Below are positions 12,901-23,909 of a stretch of DNA of 64,000 bases, one piece after another. This stretch comes from Ptychodera flava (lineage: Eukaryota > Hemichordata > Enteropneusta > Ptychoderidae). The notes under the pieces are model-generated. The model was not told the DNA's origin and did not search any database. It saw only the letters and a list, made by a program, of their open reading frames with translations. The translations under genes and the position numbers were made by a program. The DNA lies in contig NC_091947.1 of the NCBI RefSeq assembly GCF_041260155.1, forward strand, positions 33,056,032 to 33,120,031, read 5' to 3'. Positions within the stretch are counted from its first letter, which is position 1. Every line of letters starts with the position of its first letter.

Positions 12901-13779
12901 TGATATTCGAGAAATAAAAATCAAAGCCAGTGGATATGACTAGGTGTGTTTGTCGATATCAATATGGACAAATCATTACACGATAAGCTTATGGAAATAT
13001 ACAGACTAAGAACACGTACAGTTACGCTCTTTCAAGTAGGTATTAAGCGTCAATAATGCATGACGGCACTTGACGCTTTTTAACCTATGTAGACGTATAG
13101 TGAGACAGAACAACGGTTCAAATTTCGATGCTGAAGTCTTTAATCATAGTTTCGTGAAAGTAACTTTTAAACTGGCAGTGTTTTTTATTTCCATTTTAAG
13201 TAATAGTAGAAAGTCCACACAGCCTTGAAACGCAGAAGTTTTTCGGTGATTTCAGTGACGTATATTAATCAGCGCAAACGGCATTTTACCTCTGAGAATA
13301 TCGTCATGGCAGACTTACGGTCACAATACGTACATAAGCAGTCTTTAAACCATGATAAAATGCCAACCTACAAACCACAAACCAAAACTGATCTTTTGAG
13401 ATTTAATATTTCGAAATGTGAAGTTTTGATGCATTATCACCACTATCCAAATGGTACAAGTACTTGCTGACAAATTAAGAAGAAATAATTCAGGATATTT
13501 CTTCTCTTCTTAAAGACAACATAGTAGGCTATAGGCCTACCATGTAAAATTGACAAGGTACAGAACATCTGCTGTGCATCGAAGTCCTTTTTCACACATG
13601 TATCGGTGCGTTTTGAAATAAGCAGCATTTCCTCAAGGGCGCTTATCATGCATATCAGCTTAAATGATATTTTGCTTGAAGAAATAAAATGACATTTTCA
13701 CCGATTACCTACCGTAAGCCAAGACGGCTAGTACAAAGCTCAGTAGCAAAACAACCTGGAGCCATAGCTGCGACCCCAT
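6947..13779 (-). CDS. Type I membrane receptor: two Ig-like domains plus FAMeT domain, 7 exons
   Basis: Exons in transcription order: 13713-13779, 11191-11547, 9799-10110, 9475-9507, 8339-8836, 7519-7669, 6947-7253 (1725 nt, 574 aa). The first five introns are phase 1, the pattern of Ig-domain modules; the last is phase 2. Residues 1-22 are a signal peptide. Ig-like domain 1 (23-141) has Cys43 and Cys120. Ig-like domain 2 (142-245) has CSC, a Trp core and SAVYACTA. An 11-residue linker comes from a 33-nt exon. Residues 257-422 match the farnesoic acid O-methyltransferase (Methyltransf_FA) fold, with AIIRLKSS, YFEIELGSSENSKSSLTR and EVTKEGETTPFLS. Next come one membrane helix (about 434-456), CDCECKDCDC at its inner edge, and a tail with DDYDDDYYY and a Lys/His/Arg run. 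FAMeT domains in animals are generally not proven enzymes, so I infer a cell-surface binding or adhesion role. Ligand unknown. Confidence 0.85.
11330..11371 (-). repeat. In-frame 21-bp tandem duplication in Ig domain 1
   Basis: Two copies of a 21-base unit (CCGACTTGCTCCGCGATTCAG on the plus strand, within 11330-11371) encode a repeated SRLNRGA heptad. They sit between the two Ig cysteines and directly before SRRKR. The length is a multiple of three, so the frame is kept. Copy number may vary between alleles. Confidence 0.85.
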
Positions 13780-13896
13780 CTTGAATGATGGCCAACTGTC
13801 GTGTTTATGATACCGTATCCTGGGTGCCGCCTGCAAAGGAATTCCCTGCCGTGCTTGAAAGCGACTTCAAAGGTGTTCACGGCGCGGCCCTCTTGA

Positions 13897-13904
13897 TTTT
13901 TATA
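13897..13904 (-). promoter_or_regulatory. Possible TATA box of the Ig/FAMeT gene
   Basis: TATAAAAA on the minus strand, about 120 bases before the ATG at 13779. The spacing fits a short 5' UTR. No other evidence. Confidence 0.35.
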
Positions 13905-13979
13905 TTGACCCACAAAACCGTACAGCGCCCCCACGGATGATAAACCCACGCCCATATCTCACTTTCAGATCACAAAGTG

Positions 13980-14771
13980 GTTCAGTAATAACGAGTTTGA
14001 ATTTTCACCCTCAGTCACGCTTCCTTTTGCCCGCTCTTAACGAAATATTCTTTTATTAGTCAAAATTTAAAACTACTGTATTAGATTATTCATTTTCGCC
14101 GGACATTTGTTTATATCCATTAGGTTTGTCGCATTCCAAGTTGAATGTTTATCTGTTGGATTGGTTTTACTATTTTTACACATCCAACCATTTTATTTTG
14201 ATGGTTTTCAATGATCATTTTAAAAGTTGTTACCTAAAATTAAAAATAAAATTTCTCTTCATCTTTAGAACTACGTCATCCTCGACTCTGTCATCCTCGA
14301 CGTACATGTGCTTGGTATAAGGTTGTCTTGTCTCATTGTTGGGATTATTTTGTTATGTTATTAATCCTACATGAGAGTTGACTGAAGTAAGTGCAGCCAT
14401 AGACCATAACTTCGCAGTAACCTTAGTGCACAGCACAATTCTCAAGGCCCGTTGATAGATGCTAGCATTCAAATCGAGCAACATTAATAAAAAATGATAT
14501 TTAGTCAAAAATTATCTCGTCTCTTGGCAGCATTAAATGAAAAAGGAAGTGCAACTAAAAGCTATACATCCAAAGTAGATAATATAATGTCCTAATTCTA
14601 TAGTATTGTTCCATTGTCCACGCAAAACTGGTTGTACAACATAAATAGACTTTCCTTTGAATATATGTGATCTCAAGAAATGCTTTGAAACGGCGTATTT
14701 AAATTGATGATAGGATCCGCGAAATATATGCCATATAAATTCAAAAAATGAGATATACAGAACCCTAAGAA
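13980..14771. other. Intergenic gap between receptor and esterase genes
   Basis: About 800 AT-rich bases holding the 5' flank of the receptor and the 3' flank of the esterase, both on the minus strand. TTTATT at about 14050 would be AATAAA on the minus strand but is far from the esterase stop. No gene seen. Confidence 0.35.
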
Positions 14772-17700
14772 TTAATTCTTCCATGAGTAAATAAAAAATC
14801 CATTGTCCATCCAGAATTTGCACTCTTCCTTGTGGTAATCTTCTTGAATGACCATTTCATTGCCAATAAGTGCCATACCATCTGGCTTTTCCGGCCAGTT
14901 CAACTCTGGCGGCATCACGCCCTCTTTAGCGAAATACGCAATTGCCTTCTGCATCAGTGCCTGGAATTGCATGTCTTCTTTGGTAGGATTGGAGATGTAG
15001 TAAGGAAGAAACCCGAAGAATGCGAAAGTGTCCGACATATGGAAGGCATAACGAGCTTCCCATGGAATCCCTACGTACGAAAACGGTTCAGAAGGCCACC
15101 AGGTGGTGACATAGCGATACACAGGTGATTTCAATGATAGGGCAGCATGTTCGGCGAGCAATGAATTTCCACACGTGGCTTGAATATCACTGGCCATCGT
15201 TGTGAAGGTCAACTCAGGTGTATCCTTTGTCTCGTCGTAAGGGTAAAGCAACATGGCTCGCTTTGTGATGTTTTTGCCGAATGGATCAAGCCTTTCTATT
15301 GATAAAAAAGGAAACATCAAACAGTCATTTAATGACAATTACGTTTTTAAGATTTACCAAGCTAACACATATATTTTTGATTCACCAAGAACTTCCTTAC
15401 ACGGTTTGTGTGTGTGTGTGTGTGTGTTTCAGCTTAATTGAAATTTGTTCTGTAGACAAAAAAAAAACGAATTCTACTTCTTCAATCTAAAACCCTTGAC
15501 TGCGTTTGAGAATATGCAAGTTTACGATAAACAACATTGGATACCTGAATACACCGGAGAGAGTGGTACGTGTTCGGCCTTTACCATCATCCAAATAGTC
15601 AGTACACCGATTGTAAATATGACGAGGGTGAAGTATTATCTTTGTTTTCAATACTTGTGGGATTTTTTCTGTCATGTGTAAATGTCTACTGTCTCTCTTT
15701 GTGGTCTCACCTGCCACGTGACTTTTATATTGATCCCATGACCAGTTCCGAATCTCTGTCGTAAACGGCATGAAGTCAGTTTCTTGAGTGGTTGTACCTA
15801 TATAACAATGGAGAAATTCAGTGGCAATAATCCATTGCCTAACTGGAGTGCATGTCTAAAGCAGGAATCTAAACTTCCAACTCAAATTGTAATCAAAATA
15901 TCCAATTGTTATTCAATTACTGTATAGTAATCGTTCGAAAATCCAACCCAGATACAACACGATTGGAACTAGCTTGGAAGAATTGGATTTTCAAATTTCT
16001 CAAAAGTGTTGGGTGCCCTATAGTTGAATGTTGCAATATTACAAATTACTCCTAAAAACAAGTGCATTGCTGAAAGACAAAAGCAGATGAGCTTATATTT
16101 GCAGATTAAACCGACATTAGTTCAATATCCAATTATCCCAAATATAGTTCCAATCGTGTTATACCTGAAATTGTCATTAAAACACCATTTTATCACATGA
16201 GAGTTTACAAATTTTGAAAATTCACAGCGATTTGGTATTAATTTTGTGTCACTGAGTAGAAGGGAAATTAGGCTTTCATAATATTTAATATATCAAATTC
16301 TCTCTACGGAGAATGGCCGCTTATCATTCATATACTTGTTATGGATGGATACATTTCAGGTTGTTGCACGCCCTGATGTCATGATATATACGTTGAGGAC
16401 TTTTTCTCTTGATTGAAAATTTACATTTTCCTCAAGCAAACGTGAGCAAATACCTTCATATTTAGGATTAAAACGGAACCAACAACAGTCCTTCTATTAT
16501 CTCAACTTGATCAAAATCATCATTCGCATGACCTCTGCTCCACTGCACTCCCACATGAAATCTGGTGCTCTGTCTGACTTGGAATGATAACCCTTTGACC
16601 TTATCATCACTCAAACATGATTATTAGCTATTATAATTATTTAAAAGTCCTAAATTTATCAATTTGTACACTGCACTTATAATAGATGTATGTCTTGTCT
16701 ACCTATTATTATTATTATACTTTTTTATTTTTTTTTATTTTCAGAGGGTAGTTAGAGTTACAAAGTAAAAGTAAAGTAAATTGTAATTTACACCAGAGCC
16801 CTCTATTATCTCACTACCCCTATGTCTAAATGGAAAGGTACATCTAATAATATTTGAAATTAGGTAAACTTTAAGTGCTCGCACATCGTGTCTAAATCAA
16901 GTGGCCTACCTATGACCAACGGCATATCATGAGCTTTGCCTTCCTTCCAAGCCGTCAATGGATCAAGAGGAACGACCACACCATCAACAATACACAGTGC
17001 ACCGTCGAGTAAGTCTTTGATAGGAAGATCCATAGAGTTTACACTGCCCCAATAGGGATAGACATCGGTGGGAATAGCATGTAGAACTTGTTCGGGGGCA
17101 AGGGAATAAATGCACTCGATGTCGCTACAGTTGGATCTCTCTAGGAACACCAAATTAGCCTTAGAAGCCTCTTCCAGGGTTATTTGAAAATTAGGAGAAG
17201 CGCTCGACATCCAGCCACGATGGAAAAGTCCCTCAGCAAGTGGAGACACAGACAGTGTCATTACGGAAGTACCACCAGAACTGTGCCCAAATATAGTCAC
17301 AAGATCAGGATTGCCACCAAAGTTTTTGATATTATCCCTTACCCATTCCAGTACAAGTATTTGATCCATAAACCCAAAATTTCCAGATGTATTGGTCTCT
17401 GACTGTTCTGCTAAAATATCTAGAGCCAGAAACCCAAATCCGTTTAGCCTGTAATTGAATGATACATACACCAAACCTGTGTCAATGACAGTTGTTTCGT
17501 TGGGATGGTAACCGACTTCAGCAGACCCAGAAAACATGAGATATCCTCCATGAATCCACACAATAACGGGCAGGTTAGCTGACGGGTCTAGGGAAGGCGT
17601 GTAGACGTTCAAATACAGACAATCTTCACTTCCTATAATGCCAAAAATTGCATGGTTTTGAAAACAGTACGGTCCAAAACCCAGAGCCTGGAGGGTACCT

Positions 17701-17999
17701 GACCAACAAGCACCACTCCGTTTCAGGGAAACAGGTGGTTTCCATCTCAGTTCTCTGATTGGTGGTTTTGCATAGGGTATCCCCTTGAAGACATGAACGC
17801 CCTGCCTGGATCGACCTTCTACCTTTCCGCAATCGGTTTCAACAACACACGGCTTCTCCCTCAAAGAGTCAAATTTCCACACATTGGGCTCATTGATAAT
17901 ATGTACATCAATATCCTCTTCCGTAGTGCCTTGTGAGGCTATCGAACCAATGGCACACGATATACTTACAGCGACAACGATGGTGATACAGGTAGACAT
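14772..17999 (-). CDS. Secreted carboxylesterase/cholinesterase-family hydrolase, 3 exons
   Basis: Exons in transcription order: 16910-17999, 15711-15797, 14772-15295 (1701 nt, 566 aa), both introns phase 1. The length suits the type-B carboxylesterase family of alpha/beta hydrolases, which cleave ester bonds. Residues 1-22 form a signal peptide. Family landmarks in order: GIPYAKPP (about 73), SEDCLYLNVYTP (124), the oxyanion-hole HGG (150-152), the nucleophile elbow FGHSSGG with Ser240, the acid Glu369 in GTTTQETDF, and His478 in YAFHMSDTFAFFGF. The elbow has His-Ser-Ser where most members have Glu-Ser-Ala (GESAGG), but GxSxG is intact, so activity is likely. Substrate unknown. A second, broken copy lies at 30889-34040. 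TATAAAG at 18019-18025 lies only about 25 bases before the ATG, so it is either chance or implies a very short leader. Confidence 0.92.
15407..15428. repeat. (GT)n microsatellite
   Basis: About ten GT dinucleotides in the second intron of the esterase gene, close to the acceptor side of its last exon. Confidence 0.9.
15955..16161. mobile_element. 207-bp MITE, Tc1/mariner-like
   Basis: Terminal inverted repeats read CAACACGATTGGAACTA on the left and TAACACGATTGGAACTA on the right (reverse complement), with looser similarity for about 25 more bases. TA dinucleotides at 15953-15954 and 16162-16163 fit a TA target duplication. It lies in the first esterase intron and codes for nothing. Confidence 0.7.
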
Positions 18000-18025
18000 A
18001 TTGAATGCTGCTGGCGTGCTTTATA

Positions 18026-18915
18026 TTAGCTGGCTGTCTCGTGTTCTGAATCGAGGTCAACTACCGTCACGTGTGTGACCTCGGTTTGACTTTAACCAGA
18101 ACCTCCCATGAGGCAGTTGAGGATAGCCTGCATTTTGAGTATTTGTAGTTACTAGGTAGTTTGATATTTACATTTGCCTTACCCTCTTGGATAAGCATGT
18201 TACATCCATATCGATTACCATGACCGGCTTTGACCTTGGAATACATTTAACTGCTTGGCACAGCTACTCAGCTAGCAAAGTACATGGCACTGGATTACCA
18301 CGGAAAGAAGAATCCCCAAATTTGCAATTTAAATGAGATATCGAAGGAGTACGATGATCTATATGTAGCAATGTTTGTAAATATAATTTACAGTAAATAT
18401 ACCATAGACAATATCGATTTCCCTCGATAGGCCTAATCATGATAACTCGAATGAGTAGGCCACAAATTGCTGATTACGCATGCGCAAAAATATAAGGTAT
18501 AATAGGTATTAATCCTAATTAATATATGTAGTTAACAATTATACTCTCTGCTTGTCTTTGTAACGGTTTAATCAATCTTTGTCAGGAATATTGTTGATTT
18601 TGAATAATGTTGAACAACGGCTACAACTGGATGCCCGAACCAGTCATAGTATTATATCCTATCCTTGTCTACGTGCTTGTTGCAAGTGTTTCTTTCATTG
18701 TAATGGCTTTTTCCCAACCATGGCAAGACGAAGTGCAAATACTACGATCTTTAACTAGTATTTTCTCTGAATGTTCATTGAAAGGGGCAATTTCCGTCCC
18801 ATTCATCGAAATCAAGGGGAGACTTGCCATGTAGGTCAGTACTGTTGATGTTGATTTTGCCTTCTAGGGAGCGCTTCCCGATATCATTACGATATCGACC
18901 GTCACCAAGTTCAGT
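18026..18915. other. Upstream flank of the esterase gene
   Basis: No gene seen. The open frame at 18607-18834 has no splice context or family pattern. Confidence 0.35.
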
Positions 18916-18923
18916 TTCGTAAT

Positions 18924-19639
18924 CACAGGCGTGCTGTTTTCTGGGTAGTTTCTATAAGTGTAGTTTATTCTACGTTTCGACGTTCTCTTCCGTAGCCTAA
19001 TCACCAAGGTAAGAAACAGAATTATCCGGCCTGCCAAGAAAACTGCACGTTCTAGTCGAAAAATAAACACAAATCCTTCATTGAGTTACCTAGTTAGATG
19101 CGGAAGGATCTCGGCTGTCCAAAAAACACACTCATGTCACGATAAAATGAAAACTTTCGAAGAAATCTGCCGCGTTTTGACAACATCGGCGTTTCTGATG
19201 GCCACCGTTGTAATAACGCAACTCATTAACATAATGGCCGGTGTCTGCACATAGAAAGTGGTGCATCTCAGTCTGATGCCGTTGATGGCGTTGCTCACGG
19301 ACCAATCAGCGATGCGGACGGCGTACAATTATGATAATGAGTTGCGTTATTACAACGTTGGACGCCAGAAATGCCTAGTTTGTCAAAACACGGCAGATTT
19401 CTCCTGAAGTTGTCATTTTATCGTGACATGAGTGTGTTTTTTGGACAGCCGAGATCTTTCCGCATCTAACTAGGTAACTCAATGAAGGATTTGTGTTTAT
19501 TTTTCGACTAGAACGTGCAGTTTTCTTGGCAGGCCGGATAATTCTGTTTCTTACCTTGGTGATAAGGCTACGGAAGAGAACGTCGAAACGTAGAATAAAC
19601 TACACTTATAGAAACTACCCAGAAAACAGCACGCCTGTG
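18924..19639. mobile_element. 716-bp foldback element with 8-bp target duplication (hAT-like)
   Basis: Two arms of about 310 bases (18924 to about 19234, and about 19329 to 19639) are near-perfect reverse complements around a spacer of about 95 bases. The ends are CACAGGCGTGCTG and CAGCACGCCTGTG. Both sides carry the same octamer TTCGTAAT (18916-18923 and 19640-19647), a perfect 8-bp target-site duplication as made by hAT transposases. There is no coding capacity, so it is a non-autonomous element. hAT is inferred from duplication length and the CA..TG ends; other 8-bp makers are not excluded. Confidence 0.85.
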
Positions 19640-19867
19640 TTCGTAATCTATGTCGCATGCCCATAGCACCCGTACTAACATCGACAACATGATATTTTTC
19701 AGCTTGTGATGTGCTCGGCTGTTCTCCTTCTTATGTCGATTTGTCACCCACAGGTTTCCCCGACTCAGAATTTGACGTATTTGTTCTCTTGGGCACTATT
19801 TAATTCAAATTTAAGGGGTTAAAGTCCATGAAAATATGCGCCGATCAAACGATTGTTTTCCATTAGG

Positions 19868-20046
19868 CTGCGTTCACAAATAACGATTGGGGGGAGGGGC
19901 TGGAGGAATCGTGATTGAAATCTTTTTTTTTTCCAGTTCCCCCTTCAATACCCTAAAAAATTTTCAAATGTCCCCCCTGGCCCTCTATATGATCAAAAAT
20001 TTTCAAGTCCCCCAACTATCACCAGCCCACATATTTGTAAACGCAG
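19868..20046. mobile_element. Short MITE, about 180 bp, family unknown
   Basis: Starts CTGCGTTCACAAATA and ends with the near reverse complement TATTTGTAAACGCAG. The inside has G-rich then C-rich blocks. The target duplication is unclear. The open frame 19887-20159 runs out of it and is not a gene. Confidence 0.55.
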
Positions 20047-21040
20047 AAATAATAAACACGTATTGCGCCGTTCCGCTCGCAGCTGTTCAAGACTACCTGT
20101 TATTAGCACTTTGTAAAGTCATATTCCTAAGGCAAGTTCTTAAATTGATTCATTTTTAAACGCATCATTGAACTTTTTGGATTCATCAATCTAAGCCAAC
20201 TTGAATTAATCCAACTTTGGCCATGTCAATTGCTCCTGCCGAAGAGCACACAAAATGACGATCATGAGAGAGTAGGCAAATTGTGAATTCTGGCTAATTG
20301 CCATATTGTAAAAAACTGAGCACAGTGACCTACCAAAAATTTTGTTTCAAAAGTACAAGACATATATGAATTATATGCTACTCAAAATTGACAATACTGG
20401 AAGGTTACAATATTCCATCAAATAAATGTTTTAATCTCTGAAATGTTGGGTGTAATAATGGCAAATTTGGTTAAAAAATAAACAATTCCATTTAGTCACA
20501 TATTCTTTCATTAAGTCTTTAATGTTCACAGATTTACTTAATAAGTTTTGTATTATTCTATGACGAGAATTTGAAAATTAAGAAATCTAGCATGGTGATC
20601 CCATCTTTTTTCTTTAATATTTGATTTTTCTCATATGTCAGAATTCAAAAATCCCCGATAACTTTTCAAGTCTCCTGGTCTTCCATGTGTTGCTCTCTGG
20701 TCTGATCTTGTGTACATGTTTCACTGTCATGAGCATCAATTGACCCAAACTCTTCTTCACCTACCATGTACACCATGTACATCTTAGTCAGAGCTATCTC
20801 TGTCACTGCTTAGGTATGCACTGACAGTGACACTGCAGTAGCAGGGCAGTATCTAATAGTGACACTGCAGTGGGCAGTTGCTGTATTAACTTTGATAATA
20901 TTTTGACAATATTTTTGTTCAGTTTATACAACTGCGTTCTTGTTCTACTCCCTACAGCATGTTGAACTGTCAAGTATTCAGCTTGCCAACACAGCTGTGT
21001 ATGTGTACCATGTATTTGTATCACTGACAACTGATCATCT
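20047..21040. other. AT-rich intergenic DNA
   Basis: No gene seen. GTGACACTGCAGT is repeated near 20826 and 20860. The stretch 20780-21010 loosely resembles 52770-52870, which suggests an old dispersed repeat. Confidence 0.35.
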
Positions 21041-21686
21041 TGTCATGTTTCTATAATTTGCACCGGTTACTGTAAATCTTCATTCTAGTAATTCGCCAAA
21101 TTTCAACATTTCGCTACTTGGGCTTGAATTCCCACGATTTACCGGAGGTGTTATTCTTCAAAATTGGCGGCAAATTTACATTTTCAAATCTCTTCTGTTT
21201 AAATTCAATGGCAGCGCATTCCAGCATCCGCGTGTCTCGTGAATTTCCTATGATTATGCATGAAATGTCTCACGCAAGGTTGGACAATAGAAAGACAATG
21301 TAGTCGGACTTTTATCAGAACTGTAGCTGTTAAGTATCGCTTTTCATATTTCACAGCTTGGATTTAAAACAATGGTGTTTTTGACATGTCTCATGCATAC
21401 TACGTATAATCATTGTGAAACTAGCGTTGGCAAGTTTTCTTGTCGACAAAGTATTGTAAATTTGAAAGAGACTTTGGAGCCTTGGAGTGAGCCTCCAGGC
21501 TAGCGCTCTCGGAGCTAAGGGTTGCCCCAGGCAGCCATCAGGCTGACCTGGGGAAATAAAGTTTCGAGCGCAACGTTAAATCCTGTGTCGCCTGATATAT
21601 ATTTACTCCATCTACGTGTACTGTGGTCTGAAGTTCCCCCTTAATCCTGATCCAGAACAGCATGAACATTCCTTTACGATTTGATA
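21041..21686 (+). repeat. 5' LTR
   Basis: Left long terminal repeat of the 21.0-23.4 kb element. It includes AATAAA near 21555, consistent with a transcript-ending signal within the repeat. Confidence 0.75.
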
Positions 21687-22734
21687 TGGTGGAGAACTAA
21701 AACCCGGTTGCAATATCGACCAAATGTGGTGTTTGGTCGAGCCCCGAGCTGCAAAGCGAGTCGTTCTACCAAAATCTGAGCTGCATGATTCCCCGAAAAC
21801 AAAGAAAACGAAGCCTCTCACAGCAAAGCGGAATGGATCCCGATAGATCTGTGAAAGGCGAGTTGCTCCCGGACACCTGAGTGAAATTCCGCGGATGACA
21901 TAAAGGATGGAGAATGCAGAATTCAGAGCGAAAAAATTACAGAAGAAGGTGATATTTACAAAGGCAAGATGAATCATTCAACCCAAGGAAGATAGCGAAG
22001 AATACGTCAAGGTAGATCAACCATGAGAAGATAACAGTATTAACATTTTGAAGGGTGAGCAGATTCGAGATTTGTCGAAGTTGAACAAGAGAACTGTATA
22101 TGATCGTTTGAACTGCGTGTTTTGTCTGCGAACTGATTTTGACAATTGTTCGAGGGGTTTTTGTGGTCAAATAGTTAGTATAGCAGACTCGCTTTAATTT
22201 CAAATATTGATATTGTTCAACAGAGAAATCTAATTATTTTTACTCGTTTGTCTTTATTTTATACGAAGCCTCATCTACGCGGGTTGGTTTGGTGGTTGGG
22301 AGTGTTTTTTATCAAGTGAAGATAATTATAGAGCTACGAGAATTACCGACGCTGCAGTGCTACGCGTAAGACGTCTCCGATACGAAGGGTTGGGGGTTGG
22401 GGGTTGAATAGTTAGTTTTTAATTTGAACATCGTCAATATGGTAATCGAAATTGTTCTAGAAACGGATCTCACTGGGAGAAACTTTTGATCACAAACATA
22501 ACCGCGGACATTGCCTATATCAGCACTGCAACACATACATTATTCGATTATTTTCAAATAACGATGTCATGTTTCTAATTACAAACAAAAAATTGTACTT
22601 TCCACTTTATGTTCTTCTGAAATTCTGTACTTTCCTTGTGTATTTTGTGTAAATGTAATATTTTTGTATTCTAATCCATATTTGAGACACCTTTTATAAG
22701 GCTTGAGGGCAAGCCTTTGTGGGAGAAAGAACGA

Positions 22735-23379
22735 TGTCATGTTTCTATAATTTGCACCGGTTACTGTAAATCTTCATTCTAGTAATTCGCCAAATTTCAA
22801 CATTTCGCCACTTGGGCTTGAATTCCCACGATTTACCGGAGGTGTTATTCTTCAAAATTGGCGGCAAATTTACATTTTCAAGTCTCTTCTGTTTAAATTC
22901 AATGGCAGCGCATTCCAGCACCCGCGTGTCTCGTGAATTCCTATGATTATGCATGAAATGTCTCACGCAAGGTTGGACAATAGAAAGACAATGTAGTCGG
23001 ACTTTTATCAGAACTGTAGCTGTTAAGTATAGCTTTTCATATTTTCACAGCTTGGATTTAAAACAATGGTGTTTTGACATGTCTCATGCATACTACGTAG
23101 TAATCATTGTGAAACTAGCGTTGGCAAGTTTTCTTGTCGACAAAGTATTGTAAATTGAAAGAGACTTGGGAGCCTTGGAGTGAGCCTCCAGGCTAGCGCT
23201 CTCGGAGCTAAGGGTTGCCCCAGGCAGCCATCAGGCTGACCTGGGGAAATAAAAGTTTCGAGCGCAACGTTAAATCCTGTGTCGCCTGATATATATTTAC
23301 TCCATCTACGTGTACTGTGGTCTGAAGTTCCCCTTAATCCTGATCCAGAACAGCATGAACATTCCTTTACGATTTGATA
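22735..23379 (+). repeat. 3' LTR
   Basis: Right long terminal repeat, very similar to 21041-21686 over its whole length. Confidence 0.75.
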
Positions 23380-23909
23380 ACCTAATACATATTTATATAT
23401 ACAGGCTTTGTCGACAAACTAAATATTGTGTGTTTGAGCATGCCATGCTGTAGGGAGACAGCAAGAAACTGTGGTTGATATATCCACAGACAATCGCATC
23501 GCCAATTACCGTCGCCCGACTTTCTAGTCCTCGGCAATTTTAGTGGTCGGTATTGCCAAACCTTTATCCAGTACATTCATCGCCTAATCCCGATACTCGG
23601 CAACGTACATCCGTTCTGTAAAGACTTAGTTTGACCACTCAGAAGCAGTACGAGACATTCTGAAGCTTCTATCATCACGGCCGTCAACTGCCTCAGGGAA
23701 GACAATTAAAATCCTCATGGAACCGTGCTAGTCCCACTTATCAATAGGCATTTCCGCCATTTAATTTTTGCTGACTCATTGAAAGGTAAATTTCGTTTAA
23801 AAAAGAAAATCAATCTAAATTGATGTTTTGCGTGTATTGATAGTTCCATCTACGGCAAATGTAGACGCAGTGTAAAATTTGTACATTTTTGTCTTTTTTA
23901 TTAACTTTT

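Larger units (their letters stand above)
21041..23379 (+). mobile_element. Non-autonomous LTR retrotransposon, 2.3 kb
   Basis: Two direct repeats of about 645 bases (21041-21686 and 22735-23379), both starting TGTCATG, flank an inside region of about 1.05 kb. A TGG-starting stretch follows the left repeat, as a tRNA primer site would. A purine-rich tract, GTGGGAGAAAGAACGA, precedes the right repeat. The repeats contain AATAAA. The inside shows no gag or pol reading frame, so this is a non-coding (TRIM/LARD-like) relic. No clear target duplication was found. The two repeats are very alike by eye, so the copy is probably fairly young. The superfamily cannot be told without coding sequence. Confidence 0.75.

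Noticed and set aside
21612-22203. Minus-strand open frames inside the LTR element
   Set aside because: Antisense to the element's orientation and without any retroelement protein pattern.
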